The notes beneath the pieces were generated by a model. The model searched no databases, was not told the origin of the DNA, and was given only the letters and a program-made list of their open reading frames with translations. Positions 8,564 to 18,045 of a stretch of DNA of 49,983 nt are shown here, piece by piece; the first letter of the stretch is position 1; each line of letters starts with the position of its first letter. This DNA comes from Rhodothermales bacterium (GTDB taxonomy: Bacteria > Bacteroidota > Rhodothermia > Rhodothermales > UBA10348), in NCBI GenBank assembly GCA_017859335.1, contig JAFMNH010000004.1, positions 1 to 49,983 of the forward strand, written 5' to 3'. The translations under genes were made by a program, and so were the position numbers.

Positions 8564-9052
8564 TCAAATAGGCTCGAAACGGTTCTCTGCCCGGTTCTTG
8601 CGAACACTCTCAGGATCGAAAACTCTGCCGTTCATGGCAAGATAGACGCCGAAGGGCAATGATTGAACGGCGCCCACGGCGACGCCGATATTGAACTCGG
8701 CGTCGGTCTCCCTGAAACGTGCTGGCGTCAACGAGCCGACAAGAACAACCGTCTTGACCTGTCCCACCCGGTCCTTGAGGGCCTTGGCCGTCTCGACCAT
8801 CGTATCGGTGCCGTGCGTGACGATTACACGATCGGTATCCGCTGCAGCTACGGCATCTACGATAAGACGCCGATCCGCCTCGGTCATGTCCAGACTGTCC
8901 TTATAAAACAGCTCCGTCACATCGAAGGGAAACGTGACACCCACCCGGTCCAGAATGCTCTTGATCTGCGGCTCGCCCACCTTGTAGTCGCTCTTGGCGT
9001 CGAAGTAGACCTTGTCGATGGTCCCTCCGGTGGTGAAGATGGCAAGCTTCAT
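8564..9052 (-). CDS. Short asparaginase-domain protein (N-terminal domain only)
   Basis: The ATG at 9052 gives MKLAIFTTGGTIDKVYF, placing the catalytic TGGTID motif at the usual N-terminal position; the track start at 9112 adds an implausible extension into hutI. The second active-site motif THGTDTM is present near residue 80. The protein is about 162 residues, half the usual 320-350 of L-asparaginase, and has no C-terminal domain. Such N-domain-only proteins are a known group, but their activity is not established. The position 32 bp after hutI suggests a part in amide nitrogen release within the amino-acid catabolic run. Confidence 0.83.
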   Translation of the reverse strand: MKLAIFTTGGTIDKVYFDAKSDYKVGEPQIKSILDRVGVTFPFDVTELFYKDSLDMTEADRRLIVDAVAAADTDRVIVTHGTDTMVETAKALKDRVGQVKTVVLVGSLTPARFRETDAEFNIGVAVGAVQSLPFGVYLAMNGRVFDPESVRKNRAENRFEPI

Positions 9053-9084
9053 GCGGGTGATGGATTTGGTGGGAATGGCGGAGA

Positions 9085-10344
9085 TCAGACGAGCGGCTGT
9101 CCGCCGATCCACGTCCGTTCACAGACGTTGGGGCGGAAATGATACAGCCACTGGTCCACATTGTCCGCCGAAAGTTCGGCGAAGTCCGCTCGTTTGCCAG
9201 GTTCGATGGAGCCGCGGTCGCGCTCGAGGTCCAGCGCGCGGGCTGCTATGAGCGTGGCGCCCTTGAGCGCCTCGGCCGGGGTCATGCGACTCATGGTGCA
9301 GGCCAGCATGAGGGCCAGGGGCAGGTCAAAGGAGGGCGCAGATCCCGGATTGAAATCCGTTGCCACGGCTACATCCACGCCATCCTCAAGAAAGGCGCGG
9401 GCATTCATTGGGGGCTGGTTGAGATAGAGGGACGCGAAGGGCAGGCACACGCCGACCACTCCGGCGGCGGCCATGGCCCGGCGCCCGTCGGCCGACGTGA
9501 ACTCGAGGTGGTCGGCACTGATGGCGCCCACCTCAGCCGCCAACCGGCCGCCGCCTACATCATGCAGTTGATCCACATGCAGCTTGGGCCGCAGTCCGTG
9601 CTCTACGCCGGCCCCGAGTACCGCCCGTGCATCATCGGCCGAAAACGCTCCTTCCTCAACAAAAATGTCATTGAATGCGGCCAGTCCTTCGGCAGAAACC
9701 GTCGGAATCAGCTCATGTACGATCATTTGAATGTAACTTTGTGAGTTACATTCAGGTGGTGTGACGTGGGCGGCCAGTAGCGTGGAGACGAGGTGGACGG
9801 GCGTCTCCGGTTGGATATTGCGCACCACGCGAAGCAGTTTCAGTTCGTCCTCGAAGGAAAGCCCATAGCCCGACTTACACTCCACGGTCGTGATACCGAG
9901 ACGCACCATCTGCTGTAGATTCCCCAGGGCGTGACGCTGCAACTCCTCAGTCGACGCCTCGCGCGTCTGCTTCATCGTGCGCTTGATACCACCGCCTGAA
10001 GCCGCAATATCCAGATAGGATTCACCGGCCAGGCGCCGACGGAATTCGTCAGTCCGCCAGCCCCCAAAAACAAGATGCGTGTGGCAGTCCACCAGGCCCG
10101 GGGTGACCATGCGGCCACCCGCCGAATACGTCGGACGCTCCCTGAGCTCTACGGGCAGGTCCTCTTCTTTTCCAACCCAATCTATCCGGCCACCGGAGAA
10201 GGCCACTGCGGCATGTTCAATGGGGTGTACATCGGACTGCTTTCCCTCCGCCCGACATGTGGCCAGCCAGCCGATGTCCGTCAGGATGCCCACACCTGAG
10301 TGAGCGGAAGCAGACGAGGTGTGGGCAGTATCAGACAAGGGCAT
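9085..10344 (-). CDS. hutI: Imidazolonepropionase
   Basis: Third enzyme of histidine degradation: it opens 4-imidazolone-5-propionate to N-formimino-L-glutamate. I chose the ATG at 10344 (MPLSDTAHTS), which overlaps the end of hutH by 14 bp; the track start at 10482 would run deep into hutH. The product is about 419 residues, normal for the family. Metal-binding HTHLVFGG, the downstream LHVDQLHDVGG and TDFNPGSAP blocks are all intact. The gene contains a perfect 27-bp inverted repeat at 9728-9754 (separate entry). It is the last of the hutU-hutH-hutI set. Confidence 0.96.
   Translation of the reverse strand: MPLSDTAHTSSASAHSGVGILTDIGWLATCRAEGKQSDVHPIEHAAVAFSGGRIDWVGKEEDLPVELRERPTYSAGGRMVTPGLVDCHTHLVFGGWRTDEFRRRLAGESYLDIAASGGGIKRTMKQTREASTEELQRHALGNLQQMVRLGITTVECKSGYGLSFEDELKLLRVVRNIQPETPVHLVSTLLAAHVTPPECNSQSYIQMIVHELIPTVSAEGLAAFNDIFVEEGAFSADDARAVLGAGVEHGLRPKLHVDQLHDVGGGRLAAEVGAISADHLEFTSADGRRAMAAAGVVGVCLPFASLYLNQPPMNARAFLEDGVDVAVATDFNPGSAPSFDLPLALMLACTMSRMTPAEALKGATLIAARALDLERDRGSIEPGKRADFAELSADNVDQWLYHFRPNVCERTWIGGQPLV
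9728..9754. repeat. Perfect 11-bp inverted repeat inside hutI
   Basis: TGAATGTAACT, then TTGTG, then AGTTACATTCA: an exact 11/11 inverted repeat with a 5-nt loop. It lies within hutI codons for ECNSQSYIQ, in the variable segment after the conserved PPE, where this protein appears about three residues shorter than typical. The stretch is distinctly AT-rich in a 60 % GC region. It could form an RNA hairpin or bind a dimeric regulator. No function is known. Confidence 0.85.
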
Positions 10345-11833
10345 CTCCGGCTGCTTCCACATGGCGCTGCAGGGCCGAGGAGCGGATGAGATCAACACTC
10401 GGCGCGAGATCATCCTGAAAGAGGTAATCCCCCTCCCGGTGCGGGATGCGCTCCCGAACAAGGGCGTGCGCTCTGGCCACACCGCGACCCGGCCTGAGCG
10501 GCAACCGGTAGTCCAGGGCCTGCGCGGCCGTCAAGAGCTCGATGGCAAACACGTGCTGCACGTTTTCGAGGACCTGTAATAGCTTGATCGCGCTGATCGA
10601 GCCCATCGACACATGATCCTCCTGACCGAGTGAGGTGGGAATGGAATCGACCGAGGCCGGATGGCAGAGCACCTTGTTTTCCGACACGAGCGCCGCGGCT
10701 GTGTACTGCGGGATCATGAAACCGGAGTTCAACCCGGTCTCCTGCATCAGAAGGCGTGGCAGCCCGTCGTGCCCCTCGAGCAGAAGGTAGATGCGCCGCT
10801 CGGAAATGGAAGCCAGTTCGGCCAAGGCGATGGCGGCAAAATCGAGGGCCAACGCCAGGGGCTGACCATGGAAATTGCCCCCACTGATTACGTCCCCATC
10901 GTCGAAAACCAGCGGATTGTCTGTGACAGCGTTCATCTCCGTCTCCAGCACGTTCACCGCATAGCCCAACGCGTCCCGGCTGGCGCCGTGCACCTGGGGC
11001 ACACAGCGCAGACAATACGGGTCCTGCACCTTGCCACAGTCGCGGTGGGACTCGAGGATCTGGCTCTCCTCCAAGAGAATGCGCACATTGCGGGCCACGT
11101 CTTTTTGCCCGGGGTGCGGCCGTATGGCGTGCACGCGCTCATCGAAGGGATGTGCGCTGCCCTGCAGGGCCTCCAGGCTCATGGCGGCCAGGATGTCAGC
11201 GCTGCGCACAAGCTTCGTGGCCCGGTGCAGGACCCACGCTCCGCAGGCCGCCATGAACTGCGTGCCGTTGATCAGGCTGAGCCCATCTTTCGCCCCCAGC
11301 TCGATCGGCTGCATACCATGGGCGGCCAAGACCTCCGCGGCAGGCACATGCGCTCCCCCATCACCCCAGAAATACCCCTGTCCGATGAGGGGCAACGCCA
11401 TGTGGGCCAACGGCGCAAGATCGCCCGATGCTCCTACGGATCCGCGGGAGGGAATGACCGGAAGCAGATCCCGACTGGCAAACGCCAACAACCGGGCGAA
11501 TGTACTCTCTGAAACCCCCGAATAGCCGAGGCCCAAGGAATGCAGTTTGAGGGCCAGCATGACCCGTGTGATGTCGGGCGATACCGGATCTCCCACCCCC
11601 ACGGCATGACTCACCAGCAGATTGCGCTGCAGGTCCGACAGCCGATCGTCCGGAACGCGCTGACCCGCCAGTTTGCCGAAGCCCGTATTCACTCCATACG
11701 TGGCCGCACCACCCGAAATGCGCGCTTCCAACGTGGAACGCGAAGACGCCACACGGGAGCGATCGGTCTCCAACACCCGGATGGCCGCCTTCAAGTCGTC
11801 CGGCAGATTGGCAATCGTGATGCGATGAGCCAT
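10331..11833 (-). CDS. hutH: Histidine ammonia-lyase
   Basis: First step of histidine degradation, converting L-histidine to urocanate and ammonia. The 500-residue length is standard. The GSVGASGDLAPLAH segment at 131-144 carries the Ala135-Ser136-Gly137 triad that cyclises to the MIO electrophile, and YGVNTGFG near 46-53 forms part of the active site. It begins 5 bp after the hutU stop and overlaps hutI, so the three genes form one operon. Its substrate histidine would come in part from the peptidases encoded downstream on the same strand. Confidence 0.98.
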   Translation of the reverse strand: MAHRITIANLPDDLKAAIRVLETDRSRVASSRSTLEARISGGAATYGVNTGFGKLAGQRVPDDRLSDLQRNLLVSHAVGVGDPVSPDITRVMLALKLHSLGLGYSGVSESTFARLLAFASRDLLPVIPSRGSVGASGDLAPLAHMALPLIGQGYFWGDGGAHVPAAEVLAAHGMQPIELGAKDGLSLINGTQFMAACGAWVLHRATKLVRSADILAAMSLEALQGSAHPFDERVHAIRPHPGQKDVARNVRILLEESQILESHRDCGKVQDPYCLRCVPQVHGASRDALGYAVNVLETEMNAVTDNPLVFDDGDVISGGNFHGQPLALALDFAAIALAELASISERRIYLLLEGHDGLPRLLMQETGLNSGFMIPQYTAAALVSENKVLCHPASVDSIPTSLGQEDHVSMGSISAIKLLQVLENVQHVFAIELLTAAQALDYRLPLRPGRGVARAHALVRERIPHREGDYLFQDDLAPSVDLIRSSALQRHVEAAGDALV

Positions 11834-11838
11834 CTATG

Positions 11839-13503
11839 CTACCCGTTGATCATGGGCAGGTCGATGCCCCGCTGGCCCGCCGTGTCGATGGCATCCTGAT
11901 ACCCAGCATCCGCATGCCGCATCACACCCGTGCCCGGATCGGCCGTGAGCACACGCTCGAGCCTGCGGTCAGCCATGACCGTGCCATCGGCCACGCTGAC
12001 CATACCGGAGTGGATGGAATATCCGATGCCCACGCCACCGCCATGATGCAGGGATACCCACGAGGCCCCACACGCCGTGTTGAGGAGGGCGTTCAGCAGC
12101 GGCCAATCCGCGATGGCGTCCGATCCGTCCATCATGCCTTCGGTCTCGCGGTTGGGCGAGGCGACGGATCCGGAGTCCAGATGGTCACGACCAATCACCA
12201 AAGGTGCGGAGACACGGCCGGTCTTGACCAGCCAGTTGAATTTCAGTCCCATTTCGGCGCGCTCGCCGTATTCAAGCCAACAGATGCGGGCCGGAAGTCC
12301 CTGGAAATGCACCTGCTCGCGGGCCTTGTGGATCCATCGGGCCAGGGCCTCTTTCTGCGGGAAGGTCTCCAGAACCGCATCGTCCGTGACGGCGATGTCG
12401 TTGGGGTCCCCGGAAAGCGCCGCCCAGCGGAATGGACCGGATCCGCGGCAGAAGAGCGGCCGGATGAATTCGGGCACGAAGCCGGGGATGTCGAAGGCCT
12501 CCCTCATGCCCCGATGGTCGGCAACCTGCCCGCGCAGGTTGTTGCCGTAATCGAACGTGATGGCGCCTTTCTCCTTGCAATCCAGCATGGCCTGGATATG
12601 GATCTGCATGGCGTCGAGCACCGCCTCCCGATATCCTTCGGGGTCGGACTGGCGCAGGACGGCGGCGGATTCGACGGAATGTCCGAGCGGTAGGTAGCCC
12701 AGGTCCAGATCGTGCGCCGAGGTCTGATCGGTCAGCACGTCGGGGATGACGCCCCGTCTGACCATCTCAGGCAAGACCTCGGCCATGTTGCCCAGGAGAC
12801 CGATCGAGAGTGCTTCCTTGCGCTCCCTCGCCCCGAGAAGTCTTTCGAGCGCTTCGTCCAGGTTGTCGCTTCGCTCATCGCAATACCCCGTTTCCACGCG
12901 GCGGTCGATACGGGTTGGGTCGATTTCCACGGTCAGGCAGGCCGCGCCGTTCATGGTGGCCGCCAAGGGCTGGGCGCCACCCATGCCACCGAGACCGGCG
13001 GTCACGACGAATTGACCTTCGAGCGTACCCCCGAAATGCTGGTTGGCGCATTCGGCAAAGGTCTCGTAGGTGCCTTGCAGGATGCCCTGGGTGCCAATGT
13101 AGATCCAGGAGCCTGCCGTCATCTGGCCGTACATCGTCAGGCCCATGGCGTCGAGCCGACGGAATTCGTCCCAGTTCCCCCAGCGCGGCACGAGGTGCGC
13201 ATTGGCAATCAGGACGCGCGGCGCTTCTTCGTGGGTCCGGAAGACGCCGACAGGCTTGCCCGACTGCACGATCAGGGTCTCGTCGTTCTCGAGGCGCTGC
13301 AGCGTGGCAATGATGCGATGGTAGGCCTCCCAGTTGCGGGCTGCCTTGCCACCCCCGCCATACACGATCAGTTCGTCCGGATGCTCGGCTACGGCCGGAT
13401 CCAGGTTGTTCATGAGCATGCGCATGGCGGCTTCCTGGTGCCAGCCCTTGCAGCTGAGCGTGGTGCCACGCGGTGCGCGAATAGCCGTTTGGTGTGCCTG
13501 CAT
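11839..13503 (-). CDS. hutU: Urocanate hydratase
   Basis: Second enzyme of the Hut pathway, converting urocanate to imidazolonepropionate with tightly bound NAD. The track start at 13524 is a TTG; the ATG at 13503 gives [13 protein letters not shown], the usual family N-terminus, and about 554 residues. Conserved blocks seen are [36 protein letters not shown] (NAD-binding) and [17 protein letters not shown] with the active-site Cys. It is the first gene of the hutUHI operon. A candidate -10 box lies about 37 bp upstream. Confidence 0.97.
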   Translation of the reverse strand: MQAHQTAIRAPRGTTLSCKGWHQEAAMRMLMNNLDPAVAEHPDELIVYGGGGKAARNWEAYHRIIATLQRLENDETLIVQSGKPVGVFRTHEEAPRVLIANAHLVPRWGNWDEFRRLDAMGLTMYGQMTAGSWIYIGTQGILQGTYETFAECANQHFGGTLEGQFVVTAGLGGMGGAQPLAATMNGAACLTVEIDPTRIDRRVETGYCDERSDNLDEALERLLGARERKEALSIGLLGNMAEVLPEMVRRGVIPDVLTDQTSAHDLDLGYLPLGHSVESAAVLRQSDPEGYREAVLDAMQIHIQAMLDCKEKGAITFDYGNNLRGQVADHRGMREAFDIPGFVPEFIRPLFCRGSGPFRWAALSGDPNDIAVTDDAVLETFPQKEALARWIHKAREQVHFQGLPARICWLEYGERAEMGLKFNWLVKTGRVSAPLVIGRDHLDSGSVASPNRETEGMMDGSDAIADWPLLNALLNTACGASWVSLHHGGGVGIGYSIHSGMVSVADGTVMADRRLERVLTADPGTGVMRHADAGYQDAIDTAGQRGIDLPMING

Positions 13504-13539
13504 GACGGTAGGAGATGCAATCAATCGTTCATTGATCGC

Positions 13540-13549
13540 AATATACTTT
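13540..13549 (-). promoter_or_regulatory. Candidate -10 element of the hut operon
   Basis: On the minus strand the 114-bp pepE-hutU spacer reads AAAAAAGTATATTGC, with TATATT at 13545-13540, about 37 bp before the hutU ATG. The GTATATT core matches the sites found upstream of ald and the ECF sigma gene. No clear -35 was seen. Confidence 0.4.
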
Positions 13550-13617
13550 TTTCAGGCCGGATGACGCGCATGGGCAAACCGTTCAATCAGCTCGGCCGCC
13601 CAGCGAAAACCTGCTCG

Positions 13618-14343
13618 TCAGCGGTCGTCAGCTCCCGGGCCAAGGTAGCGACTCAGATCTGTCCCTGAGTCCAGGTCCCTTGGCGGGGCATCCCCAGAAA
13701 AGAGACGGGCACCGGCCGACCCCTGCAACGTCGCCTTCTGATCCTCCACCTGAAGCCATGCGCCCTCGCGCAAACCAACGACCGGCACCTTGGGATGGAG
13801 CAACATGAACTCCTGAATCCGCTCTTCCCGCGTCTCGCCCATGTGACCATCAGGGTGGGTGTCGTGATAGTGTGGGTTGATTTGAGCCCTGATGAGGCCA
13901 AGTGTCTCGAAGGACGCCGGCTCGATGATCGGCATGTCATTGGTCGTGCACAGTCGCGGCGAAGCAATGTTGGCACCGGCACTCCAGCCCAGGTAGGGCG
14001 CGCCAGCCATCGCTTTTTCCCGGATGGGATCCATCAACCCGAGGGCATGCAGGTCGTGTACCAGCTTGAACGTGTTGCCACCACCTACACAGATGGCATC
14101 GGCGTCCTCTACGGCGCGGAGTGGATCCTCAAAGCGGTGTATACCCTCAACGTCGTATGCCGCCAGACCACCGGCTACCATCTCTTCATAATCGTCGTAG
14201 GAAAAACGGACCGCAGCGTAGGGAATGAATACAATCCTGCGCCGCTCGCCTCCGAGCAGCCACTGCACACCCGCCGCGGCATGCTCCAGGTAGCCGGTAT
14301 CCCGGGTGCGGGATGTGGACAACAGGAGGTGTTTGCGGGGCAT
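13618..14343 (-). CDS. pepE: Peptidase E (S51 alpha-aspartyl dipeptidase)
   Basis: The ATG at 14343 gives MPRKHLLLSTSRT and 241 residues, close to the E. coli PepE length; the track start lies 36 bp upstream. The nucleophile elbow GWSAG has Ser 121, and GGGNTF at 87-92 and NPHYHD near 156-161 are family motifs. Asp 136 and His 158 sit where the E. coli catalytic residues are expected, offset by one. The enzyme cleaves N-terminal Asp-X dipeptides in the cytoplasm. It lies 54 bp after alanine dehydrogenase and upstream of the hut operon, consistent with peptide utilisation. Confidence 0.93.
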   Translation of the reverse strand: MPRKHLLLSTSRTRDTGYLEHAAAGVQWLLGGERRRIVFIPYAAVRFSYDDYEEMVAGGLAAYDVEGIHRFEDPLRAVEDADAICVGGGNTFKLVHDLHALGLMDPIREKAMAGAPYLGWSAGANIASPRLCTTNDMPIIEPASFETLGLIRAQINPHYHDTHPDGHMGETREERIQEFMLLHPKVPVVGLREGAWLQVEDQKATLQGSAGARLFSGDAPPRDLDSGTDLSRYLGPGADDR

Positions 14344-14397
14344 TTTACAGGTTCGTTTCGCGGCGTGGAAGACCGGCACGAGGGCCGATCGAACGGA

Positions 14398-15618
14398 TTA
14401 GATACCCGAAGCAATCAGGAGTTCGATGTCCCGGTGTGGAATACCGAACATCGAGGCAAGGCTCTTCTTCGTCAGGTGCTTGCGATAGACATACGTTCCG
14501 TTGCGTAAGCCGACATCCATCCAGAGCGCTTCGTTGACGGAGGCCGCCTGGCCGATCTTCAAGACGTAGGGCACCAGGACATTGGTCAGGGCATAGGTGG
14601 CCGTGCGGGCGGCGTTCGATGGCATGTTGGGGACGCCGTAATGGATGACGCCGTGCTTGCGAAATACCGGATCGGAGTGGGTTGTGGGGCGGCTGGTATC
14701 AATACAGCCTCCCTGATCCATCATGGTATCCACGATGACCGAGCCATCCCGCATGCGGGCGACCATTTCTTCCGTAACGACGATGGGGGAGCGCATGCCG
14801 GCCGACATCATGGCGCCGATGACAACATCGGCCGTTTCCAGCGCACGGGTGATGTATTGCTCCGTGGCCATGGCCGTCGTGATGCCTCGACCCAGGTAGT
14901 GTTCGATGGCCCTCAGGGCGCCGAGATCATTGTCGAGCACGATGACATGGGCCCCGAAACCCAATGCTGTGCGGGCAGCCCACTCACCTACCACGCCGGC
15001 CCCCAGAATGACCACATTCGAGGGTGGAACGCCCGAAATACCGCCCAGCATGACACCACGGCCGTCTTCCGAACTTTCGAGGTAGCGCGCGGCAATCTGT
15101 ATGGCCATGGACCCCATGATCTCGTGCATCATGCGGACGATGGGCAGACTGCCGTCCGAGTCCCGGATGAACTCGAATCCGAGGCCCGTAACGCCAAGCT
15201 CGATGGTACGCTTCAGGAATTCAGGCGACGTATTGCCCAGATGGAGCGCGGAAATGAGGACCTGGCGCTCCTTCAGCATGCCGGCCTCCTCCTCGGTGGG
15301 CGGGCCGACCTTCACGATCAGGCTGCTGTTTGCATATACATCCCCGGGCGAAGGAGATATCTCGGCGCCCGCCTCCGCGTATTCGGCATCCGAAAAATTG
15401 GCACCCTCGCCCGCTCCCTGCTCGACCAGTACACGATGCCCGTTGGCCACCAACGTGGCCACGCCCGCCGGGGCAACAGCGACGCGTCGTTCTTCGTCAG
15501 AGGCCTCCCTAGGGACGCCGACGACGAGCGACTGGCCTCGGGTATCGAGCGGTTTTTTCTGCTCTTTGGTAAGGACGGCGGATTCGAGACCCAGGTCCTG
15601 AAGCGAAGGTAATTCCAT
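14398..15618 (-). CDS. ald: Alanine dehydrogenase
   Basis: A 406-residue member of the alanine dehydrogenase/transhydrogenase-alpha family. The N-terminal VGVPREASDEERRVAV, a catalytic-site Lys in LIVKVGPP, the His in ISALHLGN and the Rossmann motif GAGVVGEWAA are all present. YGVPNMPSNAARTATYAL near the C-terminal third is the alanine dehydrogenase form rather than PntA, and no beta subunit gene is adjacent. It oxidatively deaminates L-alanine to pyruvate and ammonia with NAD. There is an extra N-terminal stretch of about 30 residues before the Rossmann-like start, as in other Bacteroidota versions. Confidence 0.9.
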   Translation of the reverse strand: MELPSLQDLGLESAVLTKEQKKPLDTRGQSLVVGVPREASDEERRVAVAPAGVATLVANGHRVLVEQGAGEGANFSDAEYAEAGAEISPSPGDVYANSSLIVKVGPPTEEEAGMLKERQVLISALHLGNTSPEFLKRTIELGVTGLGFEFIRDSDGSLPIVRMMHEIMGSMAIQIAARYLESSEDGRGVMLGGISGVPPSNVVILGAGVVGEWAARTALGFGAHVIVLDNDLGALRAIEHYLGRGITTAMATEQYITRALETADVVIGAMMSAGMRSPIVVTEEMVARMRDGSVIVDTMMDQGGCIDTSRPTTHSDPVFRKHGVIHYGVPNMPSNAARTATYALTNVLVPYVLKIGQAASVNEALWMDVGLRNGTYVYRKHLTKKSLASMFGIPHRDIELLIASGI

Positions 15619-15638
15619 GGCGGGGTGCGCTTGTTCAT

Positions 15639-15652
15639 GGGGAATATACTAC
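15639..15652 (-). promoter_or_regulatory. Candidate ald promoter -10 (GTAGTATATTCCCC)
   Basis: On the minus strand the 51-bp spoU-ald spacer contains GTAGTATATTCCCC, with TATATT at 15648-15643, about 25 bp before the ald ATG. The identical 14-mer occurs upstream of the ECF sigma gene at 33923-33936 on the same strand. The position fits a short leader; no TTGACA-like -35 is obvious. Confidence 0.45.
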
Positions 15653-15669
15653 CCTGACCAACGCTTGCA

Positions 15670-16455
15670 CTAGACTGGAGGCTGTGAGACAGGAGGCGCC
15701 CAGCGACTCATGATGATGGCACCGGCCACCGCTGCATTCAGGCTCTCGACCGCTCCGGGGACACCACCACGCCCAATGGATACGGCTCCCGCAGCCGCAC
15801 GACGTACCGCCTCCGAGCACCCCTGCGCTTCGCTACCAATGACCAGGACCGATGGGGTCGATGGCGCCCAGTCCGTCAGGGACGTTCCGGTCATATCCGT
15901 AATCCAAATCTGTGCACCCCCGGTCGTTGCCTGCTCAAGCCAATCGGTCAGATCCGCTACCCGATCCAACACCACATCCCACAGACCTCCCATGGTGGAT
16001 CGGACCACCTTGGGTGCGAAGGGATCGGCCGTTCCCGGTCCGATGGCTACCGTATCGATGCCCATCCAGGCTGCCGTCCGTATCAAGGTGCCCACGTTGC
16101 CGGGATCCTGCACGCCATCAAGCAGAAGTACACGGTCGGGCCATGGGTCGCGAGCGGCGGGTTCGGGCTGCCGTACAACAGCAAGGATGCCGGGTGGCGT
16201 GGTAACATCAGAAAGCTGTTGCATCTCCCGGTCGCTGATCCGGTAAACGGGCGCAGCATCGGCGAGGCGGACCATATCGTCGTCCGGAACGGTGAGTGCG
16301 GGTCCTACAAAGATGTGCTCGATTACGGCACCGGCATCAATGGCCGACATCACGGATCGCCACCCTTCGACCTGAAAACATCCTGTCGCTTGGCGTCCTT
16401 TCCGCCGGAGCAGGGCAGCAGCGTCCTTCAATTGTCGGGCCGTGGGAGCAGCCAT
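15670..16455 (-). CDS. SpoU/TrmH-family RNA 2'-O-methyltransferase
   Basis: The ATG at 16455 (MAAPTARQLKDAAALLRRKG) gives about 261 residues; the track start adds 47 residues of non-homologous sequence. An N-terminal substrate-binding domain with FQVEGWRSVMSAI precedes the SPOUT domain. SPOUT motif 1 is LLDGVQDPGNVGTLIRTAAW, motif 2 LVIGSEAQGCS and motif 3 ESLNAAVAGAIIM; the trefoil-knot SAM site is intact. It should methylate a ribose 2'-OH of rRNA or tRNA; the exact target cannot be told from sequence. It is divergent from the GDH gene with 211 bp between the starts. Confidence 0.92.
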   Translation of the reverse strand: MAAPTARQLKDAAALLRRKGRQATGCFQVEGWRSVMSAIDAGAVIEHIFVGPALTVPDDDMVRLADAAPVYRISDREMQQLSDVTTPPGILAVVRQPEPAARDPWPDRVLLLDGVQDPGNVGTLIRTAAWMGIDTVAIGPGTADPFAPKVVRSTMGGLWDVVLDRVADLTDWLEQATTGGAQIWITDMTGTSLTDWAPSTPSVLVIGSEAQGCSEAVRRAAAGAVSIGRGGVPGAVESLNAAVAGAIIMSRWAPPVSQPPV

Positions 16456-16666
16456 GCAGCGCGGGGAGGTGGATGAATGGTGAAGATTGGGGGAGAATCG
16501 CCTGCAGTGCGAGAGGTTTCCACATGGGCGTTCATACCTTTCGCGCCACGGATCCGACGAGCCTTCAGGAACGCCGAATCGACGCCCTCTGTACACGTTC
16601 TTCGTTCACTCTCTCATTTCTTCATCCGGTTTCGGAAGCGCTTTTCCAGCCGGCATATGCACTCTG

Positions 16667-17974
16667 ATGAAATTCACCGATCCCCACCGCAAAGCCGTCT
16701 ACTCCGAGCCAGCGCCCATCAAGCGTAGCCATGAAAACCCGTTCGAAGCCATGGTTGAGCGCTTCGACATCGCGGCCAAGATTCTTGAGCTGGATGAAGG
16801 GTTCTACGAGTATCTCGTTACGCCGGCACGCGTGCACATCACGGCCATTCCGGTGGTCATGGATACGGGGAAGATCAAGATGTTCGAAGGCTACCGGGTC
16901 ATCCACAGCGATATCCTGGGTCCTTCAAAGGGCGGCATCCGCTATGCACCCGACGTGAACCTGGACGAGGTCAAGGCTCTTGCCTCCTGGATGACCTGGA
17001 AGTGCGCCATCGTGGACGTACCCTTCGGCGGCGCCAAAGGGGGCGTGATCTGCAACCCACGCGAAATGAGCGGAACCGAGCTGGAACGGCTGACGCGACG
17101 CTATGCAGCCAACCTGGCTGATGTGTTCGGTCCGGACAAGGATATCCCAGCGCCCGACATGAACACGAACGAGCAGATCATGGCATGGATTCTGGATACG
17201 TATTCCATGTCGGTCAAACGCACCGAACCGGCGGTCGTAACAGGAAAACCGATTGCACTGGGTGGCTCGCAGGGGCGTCGCGAGGCCACGGGACGCGGTG
17301 TCATGACCGTGACCTTGGCAGCCATGGAGCGCCTGAATATGCAGGTAGCAGGCAGCACGGTGGCCGTTCAAGGCTTTGGCAACGTAGGTAGCGTGGCCGC
17401 GGACCTGCTCACGCAGCAAGGCTGCAAGGTCGTGGCCGTGAGCGATGTCTCCGGCGGGTACTACAACGAAAACGGTCTGGATATCGAGGCCATGATCGCC
17501 TACTCGGCCAGCAACGGAAACAGCCTGGAAGGGTATCCGGATGCTGAGCCGATTTCAAATGAGGAACTGCTGGCGCTGGAAGTGGATGTGCTTGCGCCCT
17601 GCGCGAAGGAAGATCAGATCACGAGTCAGAATGCCCACACGATCAACGCCAAGATCATTGCCGAAGGCGCCAACGGCCCCACCTCGCCGGGCGGTGACCG
17701 TATCCTGGCAGAAAAAGGCTCATTGGTCATCCCCGACATCCTGGCCAACGCAGGCGGCGTGACCGTGTCCTACTTCGAATGGGTGCAGGACCGCCAGGGA
17801 TACTTCTGGACCAAGGATCGGGTGGAGCGACGCCTGGATCGCATGATGCGCAAGGCCTTTGACGACGTCTACGACCGGGCAGAACAGCATGACGTCACGA
17901 TGCGCATCGGCGCCTACGTGCTGGCCATCAAGAAAGTGGCCGACGCGTTGAAGCTGCGGGGCATCTACGCCTGA
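16667..17974 (+). CDS. gdhA: Glutamate dehydrogenase (Glu/Leu/Phe/Val dehydrogenase family)
   Basis: The ATG at 16667 gives [17 protein letters not shown] and 435 residues; the track start at 16487 is 180 bp too far upstream. The catalytic lysine motif [10 protein letters not shown], the upstream [11 protein letters not shown] and the Rossmann segment [13 protein letters not shown] are present, as is the C-terminal [13 protein letters not shown]. The enzyme interconverts glutamate and 2-oxoglutarate plus ammonia. The neighbouring Hut and Ald genes make a catabolic direction plausible, but cofactor choice is not decided here. It is the only plus-strand member of the amino-acid island. Confidence 0.95.
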   Translation: MKFTDPHRKAVYSEPAPIKRSHENPFEAMVERFDIAAKILELDEGFYEYLVTPARVHITAIPVVMDTGKIKMFEGYRVIHSDILGPSKGGIRYAPDVNLDEVKALASWMTWKCAIVDVPFGGAKGGVICNPREMSGTELERLTRRYAANLADVFGPDKDIPAPDMNTNEQIMAWILDTYSMSVKRTEPAVVTGKPIALGGSQGRREATGRGVMTVTLAAMERLNMQVAGSTVAVQGFGNVGSVAADLLTQQGCKVVAVSDVSGGYYNENGLDIEAMIAYSASNGNSLEGYPDAEPISNEELLALEVDVLAPCAKEDQITSQNAHTINAKIIAEGANGPTSPGGDRILAEKGSLVIPDILANAGGVTVSYFEWVQDRQGYFWTKDRVERRLDRMMRKAFDDVYDRAEQHDVTMRIGAYVLAIKKVADALKLRGIYA

Positions 17975-18045
17975 TACGGTCCCGTCCGAGGTTGACTGTG
18001 GGGCCGCCTGATTGCATCTTGCTGTGAGCTCATGCCACAACCACG

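Noticed and set aside
12712-13668. 318-aa plus-strand ORF
   Set aside because: Antisense to hutU, whose NAD-binding motifs are intact; no family resemblance.
14641-15612. 323-aa plus-strand ORF
   Set aside because: Antisense to alanine dehydrogenase; a His/Gly-rich shadow frame.
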